Below, piece by piece: positions 1 through 9,936 of a stretch of 64,000 nt of DNA (position 1 is its first letter; each line of letters starts with the position of its first letter). The stretch is from Catellatospora tritici. GTDB lineage: Bacteria > Actinomycetota > Actinomycetes > Mycobacteriales > Micromonosporaceae. The stretch is taken from contig NZ_JAHRCY010000008.1 of the NCBI RefSeq assembly GCF_019083965.1, positions 62,001 to 126,000 on the forward strand, in the 5' to 3' direction. The notes under the pieces are model-generated. The model was not told the origin of the DNA. It did no database searches and worked only from the letters and a program-made list of their open reading frames with translations. The translations under genes were made by a program, and so were the position numbers.

Positions 1-511
1 CGCACAGCTCCAGGGCCCGGCCGTAGCCGACCAGCTCGACCAGCCGCTTGGTGCCGGTGAGGTCGGGCACCAGCCCGAGGGTCACCTCGGCCATCGCGAA
101 CACCGCGTCGTCGGCGGCGATCCGCAGGTCACAGGCCAGCGCCAGCTGGAATCCGGCGCCGATGGCATGCCCCTGCACGGCCGCGACGGTGATCAGGTCA
201 GGGCGCCGCAGCCACGAGAAGGCCTGCTGGAACTCGGCGATCCGGTCGGCGCACGCCTCCGGACTGATCCGGGCCAGTTCCTGGAACTCGCCCCCGGCGA
301 CCACGCTCAGGTCCAGGCCCGCGGAGAACGACCGCCCCTCCCCGCGCAGGACCACCACCCGCACATCGCCGGACAGGCCACGCGCGAACTCGCTCAGCGC
401 CGCCCACAGGGCCGGGGTCTGCGCGTTGCGCACCTGCGGACGGTCCAATGTCACCGTCGCGACTGGACCCTCGACAAGTACGCGAAAGCCGGTCGCTGTC
501 TCGTCAGACAT
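1..511 (-). CDS. enoyl-CoA hydratase/isomerase family protein (partial, 3' end outside window)
   Basis: Crotonase-fold enzyme, expected to hydrate or isomerise an acyl-CoA in fatty-acid or related catabolism. Read on the minus strand, it begins MSDETATGFRVLVEGPVATV and keeps an open frame to the window edge (about 170 residues). The crotonase marks are visible: VTLDRPQVRNAQ near the N-terminus, GRSFSAGLDLS (oxyanion-hole region), then AVQGHAIGAGFQLALACDLR, the second oxyanion-hole segment, followed by FAMAEVTLGLVPD. It lies 36 bp downstream of the small HTH gene on the same strand and is probably co-transcribed with it. Substrate is not predictable. The missing C-terminus is only a window artefact. 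Confidence 0.9.
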   Translation of the reverse strand, partial: MSDETATGFRVLVEGPVATVTLDRPQVRNAQTPALWAALSEFARGLSGDVRVVVLRGEGRSFSAGLDLSVVAGGEFQELARISPEACADRIAEFQQAFSWLRRPDLITVAAVQGHAIGAGFQLALACDLRIAADDAVFAMAEVTLGLVPDLTGTKRLVELVGYGRALELC

Positions 512-547
512 CGGCCGGCTCCCACTGCTGCCTTGGTGCAAGCGGAA

Positions 548-775
548 TCATGCCTTCTTCCGCCGCCTGGCTCCGCCGCGCTGCCGCAGCGCCACACCGG
601 ACTCGGTGAGCACGCGGTGGATGAATCCGTACGAGCGACCAGTAGACGCTGCCAGCGCGCGGATGCTCTCACCCGACGTGTAGCGCTTCACGAGGTCCTT
701 GGCGAGCGTCTGGCGTTCGGTGCCGACGATCCGGCGACCCTTCTCGGTGGCGGTAGCTGTACCGGTGGCTGCCAT
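548..775 (-). CDS. small helix-turn-helix DNA-binding protein
   Basis: A 75-residue basic protein that starts MAATGTATATEKGRRIV. I prefer this ATG over the upstream in-frame start at 817 because GAGGAAG lies a few bases before it. Residues about 24-60 (AKDLVKRYTSGESIRALAAS, then TGRSYGFIHRVLTESGV) form a resolvase/sigma-like HTH, followed by a tail of Arg and Lys. Small proteins of this form are conserved in actinobacteria, often near an enoyl-CoA hydratase and an ABC-F ATPase, as here. Regulatory role is inferred; the target is unknown. Confidence 0.8.
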   Translation of the reverse strand: MAATGTATATEKGRRIVGTERQTLAKDLVKRYTSGESIRALAASTGRSYGFIHRVLTESGVALRQRGGARRRKKA

Positions 776-922
776 GTTGACTTCCTCACGTCCCGGACGA
801 TGCGGTTGCGGTCCCACCTATTAGACCGCCTCCGACGATCATGCGCTAGATATCAATTCCATGCCAACCGACACGCAAGGTGCTGTCGGGTACCCGATAG
901 CCCGCATATAGCGTATGGCGCC

Positions 923-2233
923 ATGACGGCTGAACCCGCGAGCGACCGCGCCAGGCAGTGGCGAGACCTGTTGGGCTGGTCCCTGCTGGTCGGCATCGGC
1001 CTGCTCGTGACCTGGGTGGCGGTGCGCGCCGGGGCCCGGCTCGGCACCGCCAGCGCCCCGTTCCTCGGCAGCTTCCGGCTCAAGGTCTCACCGCTGTCGG
1101 TCCTCGCGCCCATGGTCGCCGGGGCCGTCCTGGTGGCCGCCTGGCGCGGTTGGATCCATCGACTGCCGTGGTGGGCGATCAGTTCCGGCTCGGCGGTGGC
1201 GATGTTCGCCTGGGCGGCCGCGCTGGCTCTGGTCGACGGGGCCGACGGGTTCACCCGTTCGCTGTCGCCGGACAGCTACCTGGGCGACGTGCAGGAGGTC
1301 GGCGACCATCCGTTGGACTACCTGCGTACGTTCACCAGCCGCTCGGCCGAGCACACCACCGCCACCCGCGGCCATCCGCCCGCGCCGGTGCTGCTGCTGT
1401 GGGCGGTGCAGCGGCTCGGCGTCAGCAGCCACCTGACGCTGGCGCTACTGGTCACCGCGGTCGGGGCGCTGTCGCTGCCGCTGATCCTGGCGGCGGTGCG
1501 GGACATGGGCGGCGAGGTGACCGCGCGGGCGTACGCGCCGGTGCTGGTGCTCGCGCCGTACGCGGTGTGGGTGGCGGTGTCGATGGACGCGGTGGTCGCC
1601 ACGATCGGGGCGGCGATGACGCTGGCCGGGGTGCGCGCGACGCGACGGCACGGCTGGCGCGCGGCGCTGTGGGCGGTGGCGGCCGGGCTGCTGCTCGGGG
1701 TGGCGGCGCTGTTCTCGTACGCGGCGGCGTGGCTGGGGCTGTCGGTGGTGTGCCTGTACTTCGCGCGCCGCCGGGCCGCCCTCAACCTGTTCAGCGGACT
1801 CGGCGCGCTGCTGCCGGTGCTGGGCGCGGCGCGGCTGGGCTTCACCTGGACCGACGGGCTGGGCGCGGCGTACGACGACTTCAACCAGCGCATCGAGCCG
1901 CATCGCTCGGTGCTGTGGTGGAGCCTGATCAGTGTGTGCGCGCTGCTGCTGGCGGCCGGTCCGGCGCTCTATCCGAGCCTGCGCAAGGTGCGCAACACCC
2001 CGGGCTGGCCGTTCCTGGTCGGCGCGGGCGCGGCGGTGCTGTTCTCGATCGGGGCTGGGCTGGCGCGCGGCGGCGTCGAGCACGCGTGGCTGCCGTACTT
2101 CCCCTGGCTGACCCTGGCCGCGGTGGCCCCCGAACGCCCCGGCGGCGAACCGGTGGCCTCCCCGCTCATCCTGGTGGCCGTCGGCGCCATGGCGGCGATG
2201 GTGATCGAGGCGGTGCTCGCGACCCCCTGGTGA
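923..2233 (+). CDS. multi-pass membrane protein, possibly GT-C-type glycosyltransferase
   Basis: A 436-residue integral membrane protein with roughly ten hydrophobic segments. The open frame extends upstream to 167, but that part overlaps the HTH and hydratase genes on the other strand. The ATG at 923 gives a polar N-terminus followed directly by the first membrane segment (WSLLVGIGLLVTWVAV). TAGCGT 8 nt before this ATG would fit a -10 box of a leaderless message. An extracytoplasmic loop near residues 110-155 carries SPDSYLGDVQEVG and TRGHPPAPVLLLW; acidic and His-Pro-Pro loops of this kind occur in GT-C enzymes using polyprenyl-linked sugars. Enzymatic function is an inference; it could be a membrane protein of another kind. 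Confidence 0.75.
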   Translation: MTAEPASDRARQWRDLLGWSLLVGIGLLVTWVAVRAGARLGTASAPFLGSFRLKVSPLSVLAPMVAGAVLVAAWRGWIHRLPWWAISSGSAVAMFAWAAALALVDGADGFTRSLSPDSYLGDVQEVGDHPLDYLRTFTSRSAEHTTATRGHPPAPVLLLWAVQRLGVSSHLTLALLVTAVGALSLPLILAAVRDMGGEVTARAYAPVLVLAPYAVWVAVSMDAVVATIGAAMTLAGVRATRRHGWRAALWAVAAGLLLGVAALFSYAAAWLGLSVVCLYFARRRAALNLFSGLGALLPVLGAARLGFTWTDGLGAAYDDFNQRIEPHRSVLWWSLISVCALLLAAGPALYPSLRKVRNTPGWPFLVGAGAAVLFSIGAGLARGGVEHAWLPYFPWLTLAAVAPERPGGEPVASPLILVAVGAMAAMVIEAVLATPW

Positions 2234-2272
2234 CGCCGCACGCCGAGACCGCCTCGGCCGGCCCCGCTCCGC

Positions 2273-2332
2273 AAGGAAAGGAAGGGCCCCTTCTTATCGC
2301 TTGGCGAGGTATGAGGGGCCCTTCTCAACGCC
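2273..2332. repeat. dispersed 3'-end hairpin repeat, copy 1
   Basis: Arms GAAGGGCCCCT (2281-2291) and AGGGGCCCTTC (2314-2324) form an 11-bp stem between two converging genes. TTATCGCTTGGCGAGG lies in the loop. The same element occurs near 5132, 9937, 31941 and 50794. It probably works as a two-way transcription terminator. Confidence 0.75.
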
Positions 2333-2351
2333 GTCGGCGGGCGCAGCCAGG

Positions 2352-3950
<1,599 letters not shown>

Positions 3951-4101
3951 GTATCTCTCCCAGGTCGGGGTGGCCACCGGGTGGCGCGGGGAATGAGGAA
4001 CCCATTCTACCGGGGCCGCGGACCCCACCTGCCACGGCATTTGCCTGTGGAGCGCCCTGATTTAGGTGTAATTGCCCACAAAAATGCCTAGGCTGGCGAA
4101 C

Positions 4102-5127
4102 GTGAGCATCAATGAAAACGCTGAACTCGATCCGTCACAGGTCGAGGACATGCGCGGCCAGGGTGGCGGTGGCGGCGGAGGCGGCTTCAACTTTCCACCC
4201 ATGGGCGGCGGTGGCGGCGGCGGCATGGGCGGCGCCGGTGCCGGTTGCCTGGGCGCCCTGCTGCCCAGCCTCATGCGCAGCAAGATCGGCATGGTGGTGC
4301 TCCTGGTCGGGGCGCTGTGCGTCGGCATCCTGCTGTGCACCGGCGGCGGCTCCGGCATCTTCAGCGGCCTCGGCGGGGTGAACCAGCCCGCCACCCAGCA
4401 GCAGCCCGGCGACTCCGGCTCCACCGGCGACCTGGCCACGAAATGCTCGAAGGACAACCCCGACCGGTTCAACGACGCCGCCTGCCGCAACCTGCTCTAC
4501 ATCAATTCGATCCAGAACTACTGGCAGAGCGCCATGCCGCAGTACTTCGGGCAGCCGTACCAGAAGGCGACCACCCGGTACTTCACCGGCTCGGTCAACA
4601 CCGCGTGCGGCCCGGCCACCTCCGGCGTCGGCCCGTTCTACTGCCCCGGCGACAACCACGTGTACATCGACCTGGCCTTCTACAACGAGCTGGCCAGCCG
4701 GTTCGGCGCCAAGGGCCAGTTCGCCCAGGCCTACGTGCTCGCCCACGAGTACGGCCACCACATCCAGACCCTGACCGGCACCGAGGCGCAGGTGCGCCGG
4801 GCACAGCAGCGCGACCCCGCCAACGCCAACCGGTACTCGGTCGCGATGGAGCTGCAGGCCGACTGCTACGCGGGCGTCTGGGCCAACGCGGCGAGCAAGA
4901 CCACCGACGCCACCGGTGCCCCGCTGTTCAAGAGCGTCACCCAGCAGGACATCGACCAGGCCCTGGAGGCTGCCGCCGCCGTCGGCGACGACGCGATCCA
5001 GCAGAAGGCCGGTGCCCAGATCAACCAGGACGCCTTCACCCACGGCTCGTCCCAGCAACGCCAGCAGTGGTTCAACCAGGGCTACACCACCGGCGACCCA
5101 AGGCAGTGCAACACGTTCGGCGGTTAG
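4102..5127 (+). CDS. neutral zinc metallopeptidase (YpfJ family)
   Basis: Membrane-anchored metallopeptidase of 341 residues. Order: short N-terminus VSINENAELDPSQVEDMRG, two glycine-rich stretches, one membrane helix (KIGMVVLLVGALCVGILLC), then an extracytoplasmic catalytic domain with the zinc motif AHEYGHHIQ and the downstream conserved stretch ELQADCYAGVWA. The GTG at 4102 is preferred over TTG 4072 and ATG 4084: family members begin just before the LDPSQVED motif, and TAGGCT lies exactly 7 nt before it, as in leaderless actinobacterial genes. Substrate is unknown. A hairpin repeat follows the stop codon. Confidence 0.88.
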   Translation: MSINENAELDPSQVEDMRGQGGGGGGGGFNFPPMGGGGGGGMGGAGAGCLGALLPSLMRSKIGMVVLLVGALCVGILLCTGGGSGIFSGLGGVNQPATQQQPGDSGSTGDLATKCSKDNPDRFNDAACRNLLYINSIQNYWQSAMPQYFGQPYQKATTRYFTGSVNTACGPATSGVGPFYCPGDNHVYIDLAFYNELASRFGAKGQFAQAYVLAHEYGHHIQTLTGTEAQVRRAQQRDPANANRYSVAMELQADCYAGVWANAASKTTDATGAPLFKSVTQQDIDQALEAAAAVGDDAIQQKAGAQINQDAFTHGSSQQRQQWFNQGYTTGDPRQCNTFGG

Positions 5128-5131
5128 GTTC

Positions 5132-5177
5132 GGAAGGGCACCTTCTTCTACGCGAAGCGATAAGAAGGTGCCCTTCC
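5132..5177. repeat. dispersed 3'-end hairpin repeat, copy 2
   Basis: Perfect 16-bp stem: GGAAGGGCACCTTCTT (5132-5147) with AAGAAGGTGCCCTTCC (5162-5177), loop CTACGCGAAGCGAT. It lies between two converging genes and starts 5 nt after the peptidase stop codon. Likely a bidirectional terminator. Confidence 0.85.
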
Positions 5178-5182
5178 TTTCC

Positions 5183-5812
5183 TCAGGGCACGAGGTGGAT
5201 GCGGATGTTGTGGGCGAGGGTGACGGCGTCGACCAGCACGGCGTGGCGGGGTTCGGGGACGTCGAGCAGGCGCTCGTGGCGTAGCGGGAGCAGGGGTTCC
5301 AGGCGTTTGTCGGTGAGGATCGACTCGATGGTGGACCGGTCGCCGCCGCAGACCAGGGCGGACAGGCTGTCCGCGTACGGCAGCAGGATCCGCGCCGCCA
5401 CGTCCGCCGCGCTCTGCGCCGCCGCGCTGGCCTGGTTGTCCCGGCGCCGGGCGTACCGCTGCTGCGACCAGCCCCCCGCCGCCGTCCGCGCCTGCACGTA
5501 GAACGTGTCCACCTTGGACGAGATCAGCTCGTCGCCGTCGGCCACCCCGACCGCCACCGCGTTGCGCCGCGCCAGCAGCAGCCCGAGCCGACGCGGCACG
5601 GCCAGTTCGGCCAGCAGCGTGTCCACGTCGGCGACCTCGGGCAGGCCGGGCGGCGGCAGCAGCAGCGCGGTGTCGCCATTGGCGGCCAGCAGCTTCAGCC
5701 CCTCCTCGGTTGCGCCGTCGTGCCGCGAGTAGAACCCGTCCAGCCAGCGGCGCAGCCGCCGCGGCTGCACCTCGACCCAGCGGCCCCCGCCCTCGGCGGG
5801 CTTGGCGACCAT
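5183..5812 (-). CDS. acVLRF1 family peptidyl-tRNA hydrolase
   Basis: A 209-residue protein of the actinobacterial Vms1-like release-factor group (acVLRF1), bacterial relatives of eukaryotic Vms1/ANKZF1, which cut nascent chains from tRNA on stalled large ribosomal subunits. The family hallmark is the release-factor-like loop GGWSQQRYARRRDNQ at residues 113-127, containing the candidate catalytic glutamine. It is preceded by SSKVDTFYVQART and followed by VCGGDRSTIESIL, which resembles the eRF1-like beta core. Its ATG overlaps the stop codon of the upstream aminotransferase (ATGA), so the two are translationally coupled. A ribosome rescue role follows from family knowledge, not from anything else visible here. 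Confidence 0.82.
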   Translation of the reverse strand: MVAKPAEGGGRWVEVQPRRLRRWLDGFYSRHDGATEEGLKLLAANGDTALLLPPPGLPEVADVDTLLAELAVPRRLGLLLARRNAVAVGVADGDELISSKVDTFYVQARTAAGGWSQQRYARRRDNQASAAAQSAADVAARILLPYADSLSALVCGGDRSTIESILTDKRLEPLLPLRHERLLDVPEPRHAVLVDAVTLAHNIRIHLVP

Positions 5813-6870
5813 CAGGACAGCAGCGCCGCGACGGCGGCGTCCACATCGGCCTGCGTGGTGTAGACGTGGAACGCCGCCCGGACCCGCCCACCGCGTACCG
5901 CGGCGCGGATGCCCGCGGCGGCCAGCTTCTGCTCGGCCCCGGGCACGTCGACGGTGACGATGGCGCTGTCACGCGGCGGCAGCCCGAGCCCGGCGAGGAA
6001 GCGGTTGGCCAGGGCGAGGTCGTGGGCCTGAATGTTGGCCACGCCGATCCGCTCGATGAGCTCCAGCGCGGGCGCGGTGCCGACCCAGGCGTGCCAGACC
6101 GGCGACACGTCGAAGGCGCGGGCGTCCTTGGCCAGGCGCAGCGGCAGGCCGTAGTAGCCGCCGTGCACGTCCTCGGCGGCGAACCAGCCCGCCTGCGACG
6201 GCCGCAGCCGCTCGCGCAGTCCGGGGGCCAGGTAGGCGAAGCCGGTGCCGCGCGGGGACATCATCCACTTGTACGCCCCGGCGACGACCACGTCGGCCAG
6301 TGCGCCGTCGAACGGCAGCCAGCCGCAGGCCTGGGTCGCGTCGACGACCACCCACGCCCCGGCGGCGCGCGCCGCCGCGACGATGGCCGCGTAGTCGGCG
6401 ACCCGGCCGTCCAGCGACTGCACCAGCGCGAACGACACGACGTCGACCCCGGCGTCGAGGTGCTCGGCCAGCTCCTCCAGCGGTGCGGTCCGCACGGTCA
6501 CGCCGCGGTCGGCCTGGACCGCGAACGGGAACACCGCCGAGGTGAACTCGCGCTCCGGCACCAGCACCACGCCGCCGTCGGGCACCGCGTCGGCGACCGA
6601 CGCGAGCATCTGCGACACCTGGGATCCGACCGCGACATCGGCGACGTCGACCCCGATGATCCGGGCGTACGCCGCCCGCGCCAGCTCGGTCGACTCGGCC
6701 CAGCCCTCCCAGGAGACCCGCCCGGCCCGCCAGTCGTCCTGCGCCGCCTGCAGCGCGTCCCACGCCGGAGTCGGCGGCAGGCCGAAGCTGGCCGTGTTCA
6801 GAAACCCGGGCTCGGCGGCCCACAGGTGGGCCAGCTCGGCCACGGGCGAACCGGTCGGATTAGTGTTCAT
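5812..6870 (-). CDS. class V aminotransferase family protein
   Basis: PLP-dependent fold-type I enzyme of 352 residues, in the group containing cysteine desulfurases and isopenicillin N epimerase-like proteins. Visible marks: N-terminal LNTASFGLPPTPAWDAL, a cofactor-phosphate region GSQVSQMLASVADAV, the PLP-contacting aspartate in WVVVDATQACGWLPFD, and the Schiff-base lysine in VVAGAYKWMMSPRGTGFAYL. I take the ATG at 6870; the frame upstream is antisense to the AlkD-like gene. The usual desulfurase cysteine loop is not evident, so sulfur transfer is not supported. The reaction is unknown. It is coupled by a 1-nt overlap to the acVLRF1 gene. Confidence 0.8.
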   Translation of the reverse strand: MNTNPTGSPVAELAHLWAAEPGFLNTASFGLPPTPAWDALQAAQDDWRAGRVSWEGWAESTELARAAYARIIGVDVADVAVGSQVSQMLASVADAVPDGGVVLVPEREFTSAVFPFAVQADRGVTVRTAPLEELAEHLDAGVDVVSFALVQSLDGRVADYAAIVAAARAAGAWVVVDATQACGWLPFDGALADVVVAGAYKWMMSPRGTGFAYLAPGLRERLRPSQAGWFAAEDVHGGYYGLPLRLAKDARAFDVSPVWHAWVGTAPALELIERIGVANIQAHDLALANRFLAGLGLPPRDSAIVTVDVPGAEQKLAAAGIRAAVRGGRVRAAFHVYTTQADVDAAVAALLS

Positions 6871-6928
6871 GACCGCAGTATTCCACCGAGCTGCGGGAAC
6901 ATACGCGGGCCAATACGGGAGTGGTGGC

Positions 6929-7600
6929 ATGGCGCAGCAGTTGCTGGCCCGGCTGGAGGCGGGGCTGACCGCGGCGGCGGACCCGGAGCGGGCCCCGGCG
7001 ATGCGGGCATACCTGCGGGACCAGTTCGACTTCCTGGGTGTGCCCAATCCGGGCGTACGGGCTGTGGTGCGGGCGGCCGAGGCCGGACTGCCGAAACCCG
7101 ACCAGGAGCAACTGCGGGAGCTGGCGCTGGCGTGCTGGCAGCGACCCGAGCGGGAGTACCAGTACGCCGCCCTGCTGGTGCTGCGCCGCCACGCCAAGGT
7201 GCTGCGGCCCGACTTCCTGGACACGGCCCGCCACCTCATCGTGACGAAGTCCTGGTGGGAAACGGTCGACACGTTGGCCCCGCACGTCGTCGGGGTGCTG
7301 GTCGCCCGGCATCCGGAACTGGTCGCGACGATGGACGAGTGGAACCGCGGCGACCGGGTGTGGCTGATCCGCGCCTCGATCCTGCACCAGCTCGCGTACG
7401 GGCAGGCCACCGACGCCGAGCGGCTGTTCGGTTACTGTGCCGCGCGGGCCGACCACCCGGACTTCTTCGTCCGCAAGGCGATCGGCTGGGCGCTGCGCCA
7501 GTACGCCCGCACCGACCCCGCCGCGGTCCGCGCCTTCGTCACCGCGCACCCCGAGCTGTCCGGCCTGTCCAGGCGCGAGGCGCTCAAGCACCTGGGCTGA
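6929..7600 (+). CDS. AlkD-like DNA alkylation repair protein
   Basis: A 223-residue all-helical HEAT-like repeat protein of the AlkC/AlkD group, DNA glycosylases that remove bulky or positively charged alkylated bases without base flipping. Characteristic segments are RDQFDFLGVPNPGVRAVVR near residue 30, SWWETVDTLAPHVVG with the conserved Trp and acidic residue near 106-113, and HPDFFVRKAIGWALRQYART near 176. The start at 6929 sits 58 bp from the divergently transcribed aminotransferase gene, so the two genes share a short promoter region. Alkyl-base excision is inferred from the family. Confidence 0.88.
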   Translation: MAQQLLARLEAGLTAAADPERAPAMRAYLRDQFDFLGVPNPGVRAVVRAAEAGLPKPDQEQLRELALACWQRPEREYQYAALLVLRRHAKVLRPDFLDTARHLIVTKSWWETVDTLAPHVVGVLVARHPELVATMDEWNRGDRVWLIRASILHQLAYGQATDAERLFGYCAARADHPDFFVRKAIGWALRQYARTDPAAVRAFVTAHPELSGLSRREALKHLG

Positions 7601-7644
7601 GCCGACCCGCCCCGGTGGGCCGAGCGCCCGTGGTAGGACGAGGT

Positions 7645-8301
7645 GTGGAGTCCAACTCGCTGGGCCGCACCATGGCGTTCACCGACGGGGTGGTCGCGAT
7701 CGCGCTCACCCTGCTGGTGCTGCCGCTGGTGGACACCGCCAAGGAGGCCGCCGTCGTGCCGGTCGGGCGGCTGGTCGGCGAGCACGCGGGCGACTTCCTG
7801 GCCTTCGTGACGTCGTTCCTGGTGGTGTCGCTGTTCTGGAGGGTGCACCGGCGCATCTTCGAGAACCTCGCCCGCGTGGGCGAGGGCGTGCTGATGCTCA
7901 ACATCCTGTGGCTGCTCGGGGTGGTGTTCCTTCCGGTGCCCACAGCCGTGCTGACCTACGAGGTGGGCCACGACAGCGGCGCGGCCGTGCTGTACATGGT
8001 GAACCTGACCTTCATCGCGCTGTCGGGACTGCTGCTGTCACTGCGCATCCGGCATCGCCCGGTGCTGCAGCGACCCGACCGCCGGAAGGCCATCGAACGG
8101 TCGGTGCGGCGAGGCGTCGTCGCCACCGCCGCGATGGTGGTGACGCTGCTGGTCGCCATACCGTTGGGAAACCTGGCGCTGCCGCTGCTGGCCTTCCTGC
8201 CGGTGATGCAGGCCATCGCGGCGCGGCGCTGGATCAAACGCTACGGCGATGACGCCGACGAGGGCGACGCCGACCTCACAGCGACTGGCGCAGCAGAGTG
8301 A
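7645..8301 (+). CDS. TMEM175/DUF1211 family membrane protein
   Basis: Six-helix membrane protein of 218 residues related to TMEM175 potassium channels. The family signature on helix 1, GRTMAFTDGVVAIALTLLVL, sits near the N-terminus (the usual form is FSDGV; here it is FTDGV). Further helices follow at LAFVTSFLVVSLFW, LMLNILWLLGVVFLPV, MVNLTFIALSGLLLSL, VATAAMVVTLLVAI and LALPLLAFLPV. The GTG at 7645 (VESNSLGRTMAF) keeps the signature complete; ATG 7672 would cut into it. TAGGAC lies 5 nt upstream. Its 3' end overlaps the convergent HAD gene by 26 bp. Ion selectivity is not predictable. Confidence 0.82.
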   Translation: MESNSLGRTMAFTDGVVAIALTLLVLPLVDTAKEAAVVPVGRLVGEHAGDFLAFVTSFLVVSLFWRVHRRIFENLARVGEGVLMLNILWLLGVVFLPVPTAVLTYEVGHDSGAAVLYMVNLTFIALSGLLLSLRIRHRPVLQRPDRRKAIERSVRRGVVATAAMVVTLLVAIPLGNLALPLLAFLPVMQAIAARRWIKRYGDDADEGDADLTATGAAE

Positions 8302-9004
8302 GCAGCTCGTGCCCGTCGGCGACCACCACGTCCGGGGTGTGCTCGCTCTCGCGGGCCTTGCCGTGCGGCATCAGGATCGCCGCGCCGGTGCCCGCCCTGC
8401 GCGCGCAGGCGATGTCGCGGTCGGGCTGGTCGCCGACGAACCAGCAGGCGGCCGGTTCGACGCCCAGCTCGCGGGTGGCCGCCCAGATCATGCTCGGGTG
8501 CGGCTTGTACACCCCCAGCTCGTCGCTGTAGATCTGGGTCGCCAGCGCCCCGGTGACGCCCAGCTCGTCGAGGACGTCGCGGTGCGCCTGCCCGGACCGG
8601 GTGTTGCTGACCACCGCCACCGGCATACCCCGCCCCACGGTGAAGTCGAGCAGGTCGGCGATGCCCTTGCGCAGGTTCCAACTCGGCCGCAGCGCCCACA
8701 TCCGGGTCAGGTCGCCGGCGTGCACGAGCACCGTCGCCCGCGCGACCGCGGGCCACTGGGCCGCGACCAGCTCGCCCCACAGGTGCTCGTGGCTGAGCTC
8801 CAGGCAGTTCTCGGTCTCCTCGCGCAGCCGGTCGCGCTCGGCGTCGGCGTGCTCCAGCGAGGCCTGGATCTCCTCGTCGGTCAGCGCACCGGCCACGAGC
8901 TGGCGCACGCGCTGCACCAGCCGGGTGTACGGTTCCTCGGATTTTCGCGATTCGACGATCACACCGCCGAAGTCGAGCAGCAGCGCGGCAGGGGTAGGCA
9001 GCAT
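8276..9004 (-). CDS. HAD-superfamily hydrolase
   Basis: A 242-residue cytoplasmic hydrolase of the haloacid dehalogenase superfamily, probably a small-molecule phosphatase. Motif I is LLLDFGGVIV (nucleophile Asp near residue 11), a helical cap domain follows to about residue 100, motif II is PVAVVSNTRSG, motif III lysine is in LGVYKPHPS, and motif IV is WFVGDQPDRDIACARRAG. The DxG form of motif I, lacking the second Asp, is common in the YihX-like branch. The final 26 bp overlap the 3' end of the TMEM175-like gene on the opposite strand. Substrate unknown. Confidence 0.87.
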   Translation of the reverse strand: MLPTPAALLLDFGGVIVESRKSEEPYTRLVQRVRQLVAGALTDEEIQASLEHADAERDRLREETENCLELSHEHLWGELVAAQWPAVARATVLVHAGDLTRMWALRPSWNLRKGIADLLDFTVGRGMPVAVVSNTRSGQAHRDVLDELGVTGALATQIYSDELGVYKPHPSMIWAATRELGVEPAACWFVGDQPDRDIACARRAGTGAAILMPHGKARESEHTPDVVVADGHELLTLLRQSL

Positions 9005-9077
9005 GGCGCTACTCTGCCACGATCACCCGCCCCGGACCACGGCACCGTACGCCGCGGGCGCCCGCGCATCCGGTGGT

Positions 9078-9120
9078 GCCGTCCGCAGGTGAACCTTCCC
9101 CTGGTCCACCTGCGGACGGC
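9078..9120. terminator. hairpin terminator between LysE-like and HAD genes
   Basis: Perfect 14-bp inverted repeat GCCGTCCGCAGGTG (9078-9091) and CACCTGCGGACGGC (9107-9120) with a 15-nt loop, 25 bp past the LysE-family stop. There is no T-run, as is usual in this GC range. Confidence 0.7.
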
Positions 9121-9144
9121 GGTCACGCGGCCCGCGTCCGGTCA

Positions 9145-9771
9145 TCAGCCGGAGGCGAGCGTCCACACCGCGAGCCCCAGGATCATGGCGCTGGAGGCGA
9201 GCGCGGTGGCCAGCCGACCCTTCGGCCCGGACAGCGCCCGGCCGACCAGCGCCCCGCTCCCGGCCACCAGCAGCTGCCAGCTCGCCGAGGCCAGGAACGC
9301 CGCGACCACGAACACCGCGCCCTGCCAGCCCGCGATACCGTCCGACGCGGTGCCGCCGAGCACCAGCGCGCCGAAGTAGACGATCGTCATCGGGTTGAGC
9401 AGGGTCAGCCCCAGCAGAGCGGCGAACGCCCGCCCGGGTGTGTTCAGGCCGGAGGCCTCCCGGGCGCGGGCCGGGTCGCGGTAGTGGCTGATCGCCCCGT
9501 ACGCGGTGTGCGCGGCGAGGCAGACCAGGATGGCGACGGCGATCCAGCGCAGCGGACCGGCGATCGGCTCGATCCAGCGGGCCAGCGCGGCACCGCCGAG
9601 CACGGCGACCAGGGCGTAGATCCCGTCGGCGGCGGCGACGCCGAGGGCGGCCCCGGCACCGATCCGCAGGTTGGTCCGAGCGGTGAGGCTCATCAGCAGC
9701 AGGGCGATCGCCCCGACGGGCACGGCTACGCCATACCCCGCCAGCAGGCCCGCCACGAACGCGGCGGTCAC
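9145..9771 (-). CDS. LysE/RhtB family transporter
   Basis: A 208-residue, six-helix exporter of the LysE superfamily, which moves amino acids or related small molecules out of the cell. The N-terminus FVAGLLAGYGVAVPVGAIAL carries the family's early G-x-x-x-P-V/G pattern. Later family marks are GAALGVAAADGIYALVAVLG and LGLTLLNPMTIVYFGAL, with the conserved NP. The start is GTG at 9771. The 211 bp upstream hold no gene apart from a hairpin repeat belonging to the ligD side. The exported compound cannot be told. Confidence 0.87.
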   Translation of the reverse strand: MTAAFVAGLLAGYGVAVPVGAIALLLMSLTARTNLRIGAGAALGVAAADGIYALVAVLGGAALARWIEPIAGPLRWIAVAILVCLAAHTAYGAISHYRDPARAREASGLNTPGRAFAALLGLTLLNPMTIVYFGALVLGGTASDGIAGWQGAVFVVAAFLASASWQLLVAGSGALVGRALSGPKGRLATALASSAMILGLAVWTLASG

Positions 9772-9936
9772 GAGCGGAGCAGGCTCGCTCCGGCCACGGA
9801 CCCACGCTGCTGTCGACCCCGTCCTTCCGCCGTGGCGGACAGGGGCGCGACGCGCGAAGAGTGAGTGGTCATGGCGGCCATACTGCCCGCCCGCCCCGAC
9901 CCCCGCACTCCATTTTCGCGTCGATGCCGCGAGGTA

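Noticed and set aside
4062..4490. Polyproline-rich minus-strand frame
   Set aside because: It is the antisense reading of the glycine-rich codons in the zinc metallopeptidase N-terminus.
5812..7410. Longer 532-codon form of the class V aminotransferase
   Set aside because: The additional 180 codons are antisense to the AlkD-like gene and have no PLP-enzyme character; the ATG at 6870 gives a normal family start.
8971..9004. HAD protein as an inactive enzyme because motif I is DFG, not DxD
   Set aside because: The DxG form is normal in the YihX-like HAD group, and the other motifs are intact.
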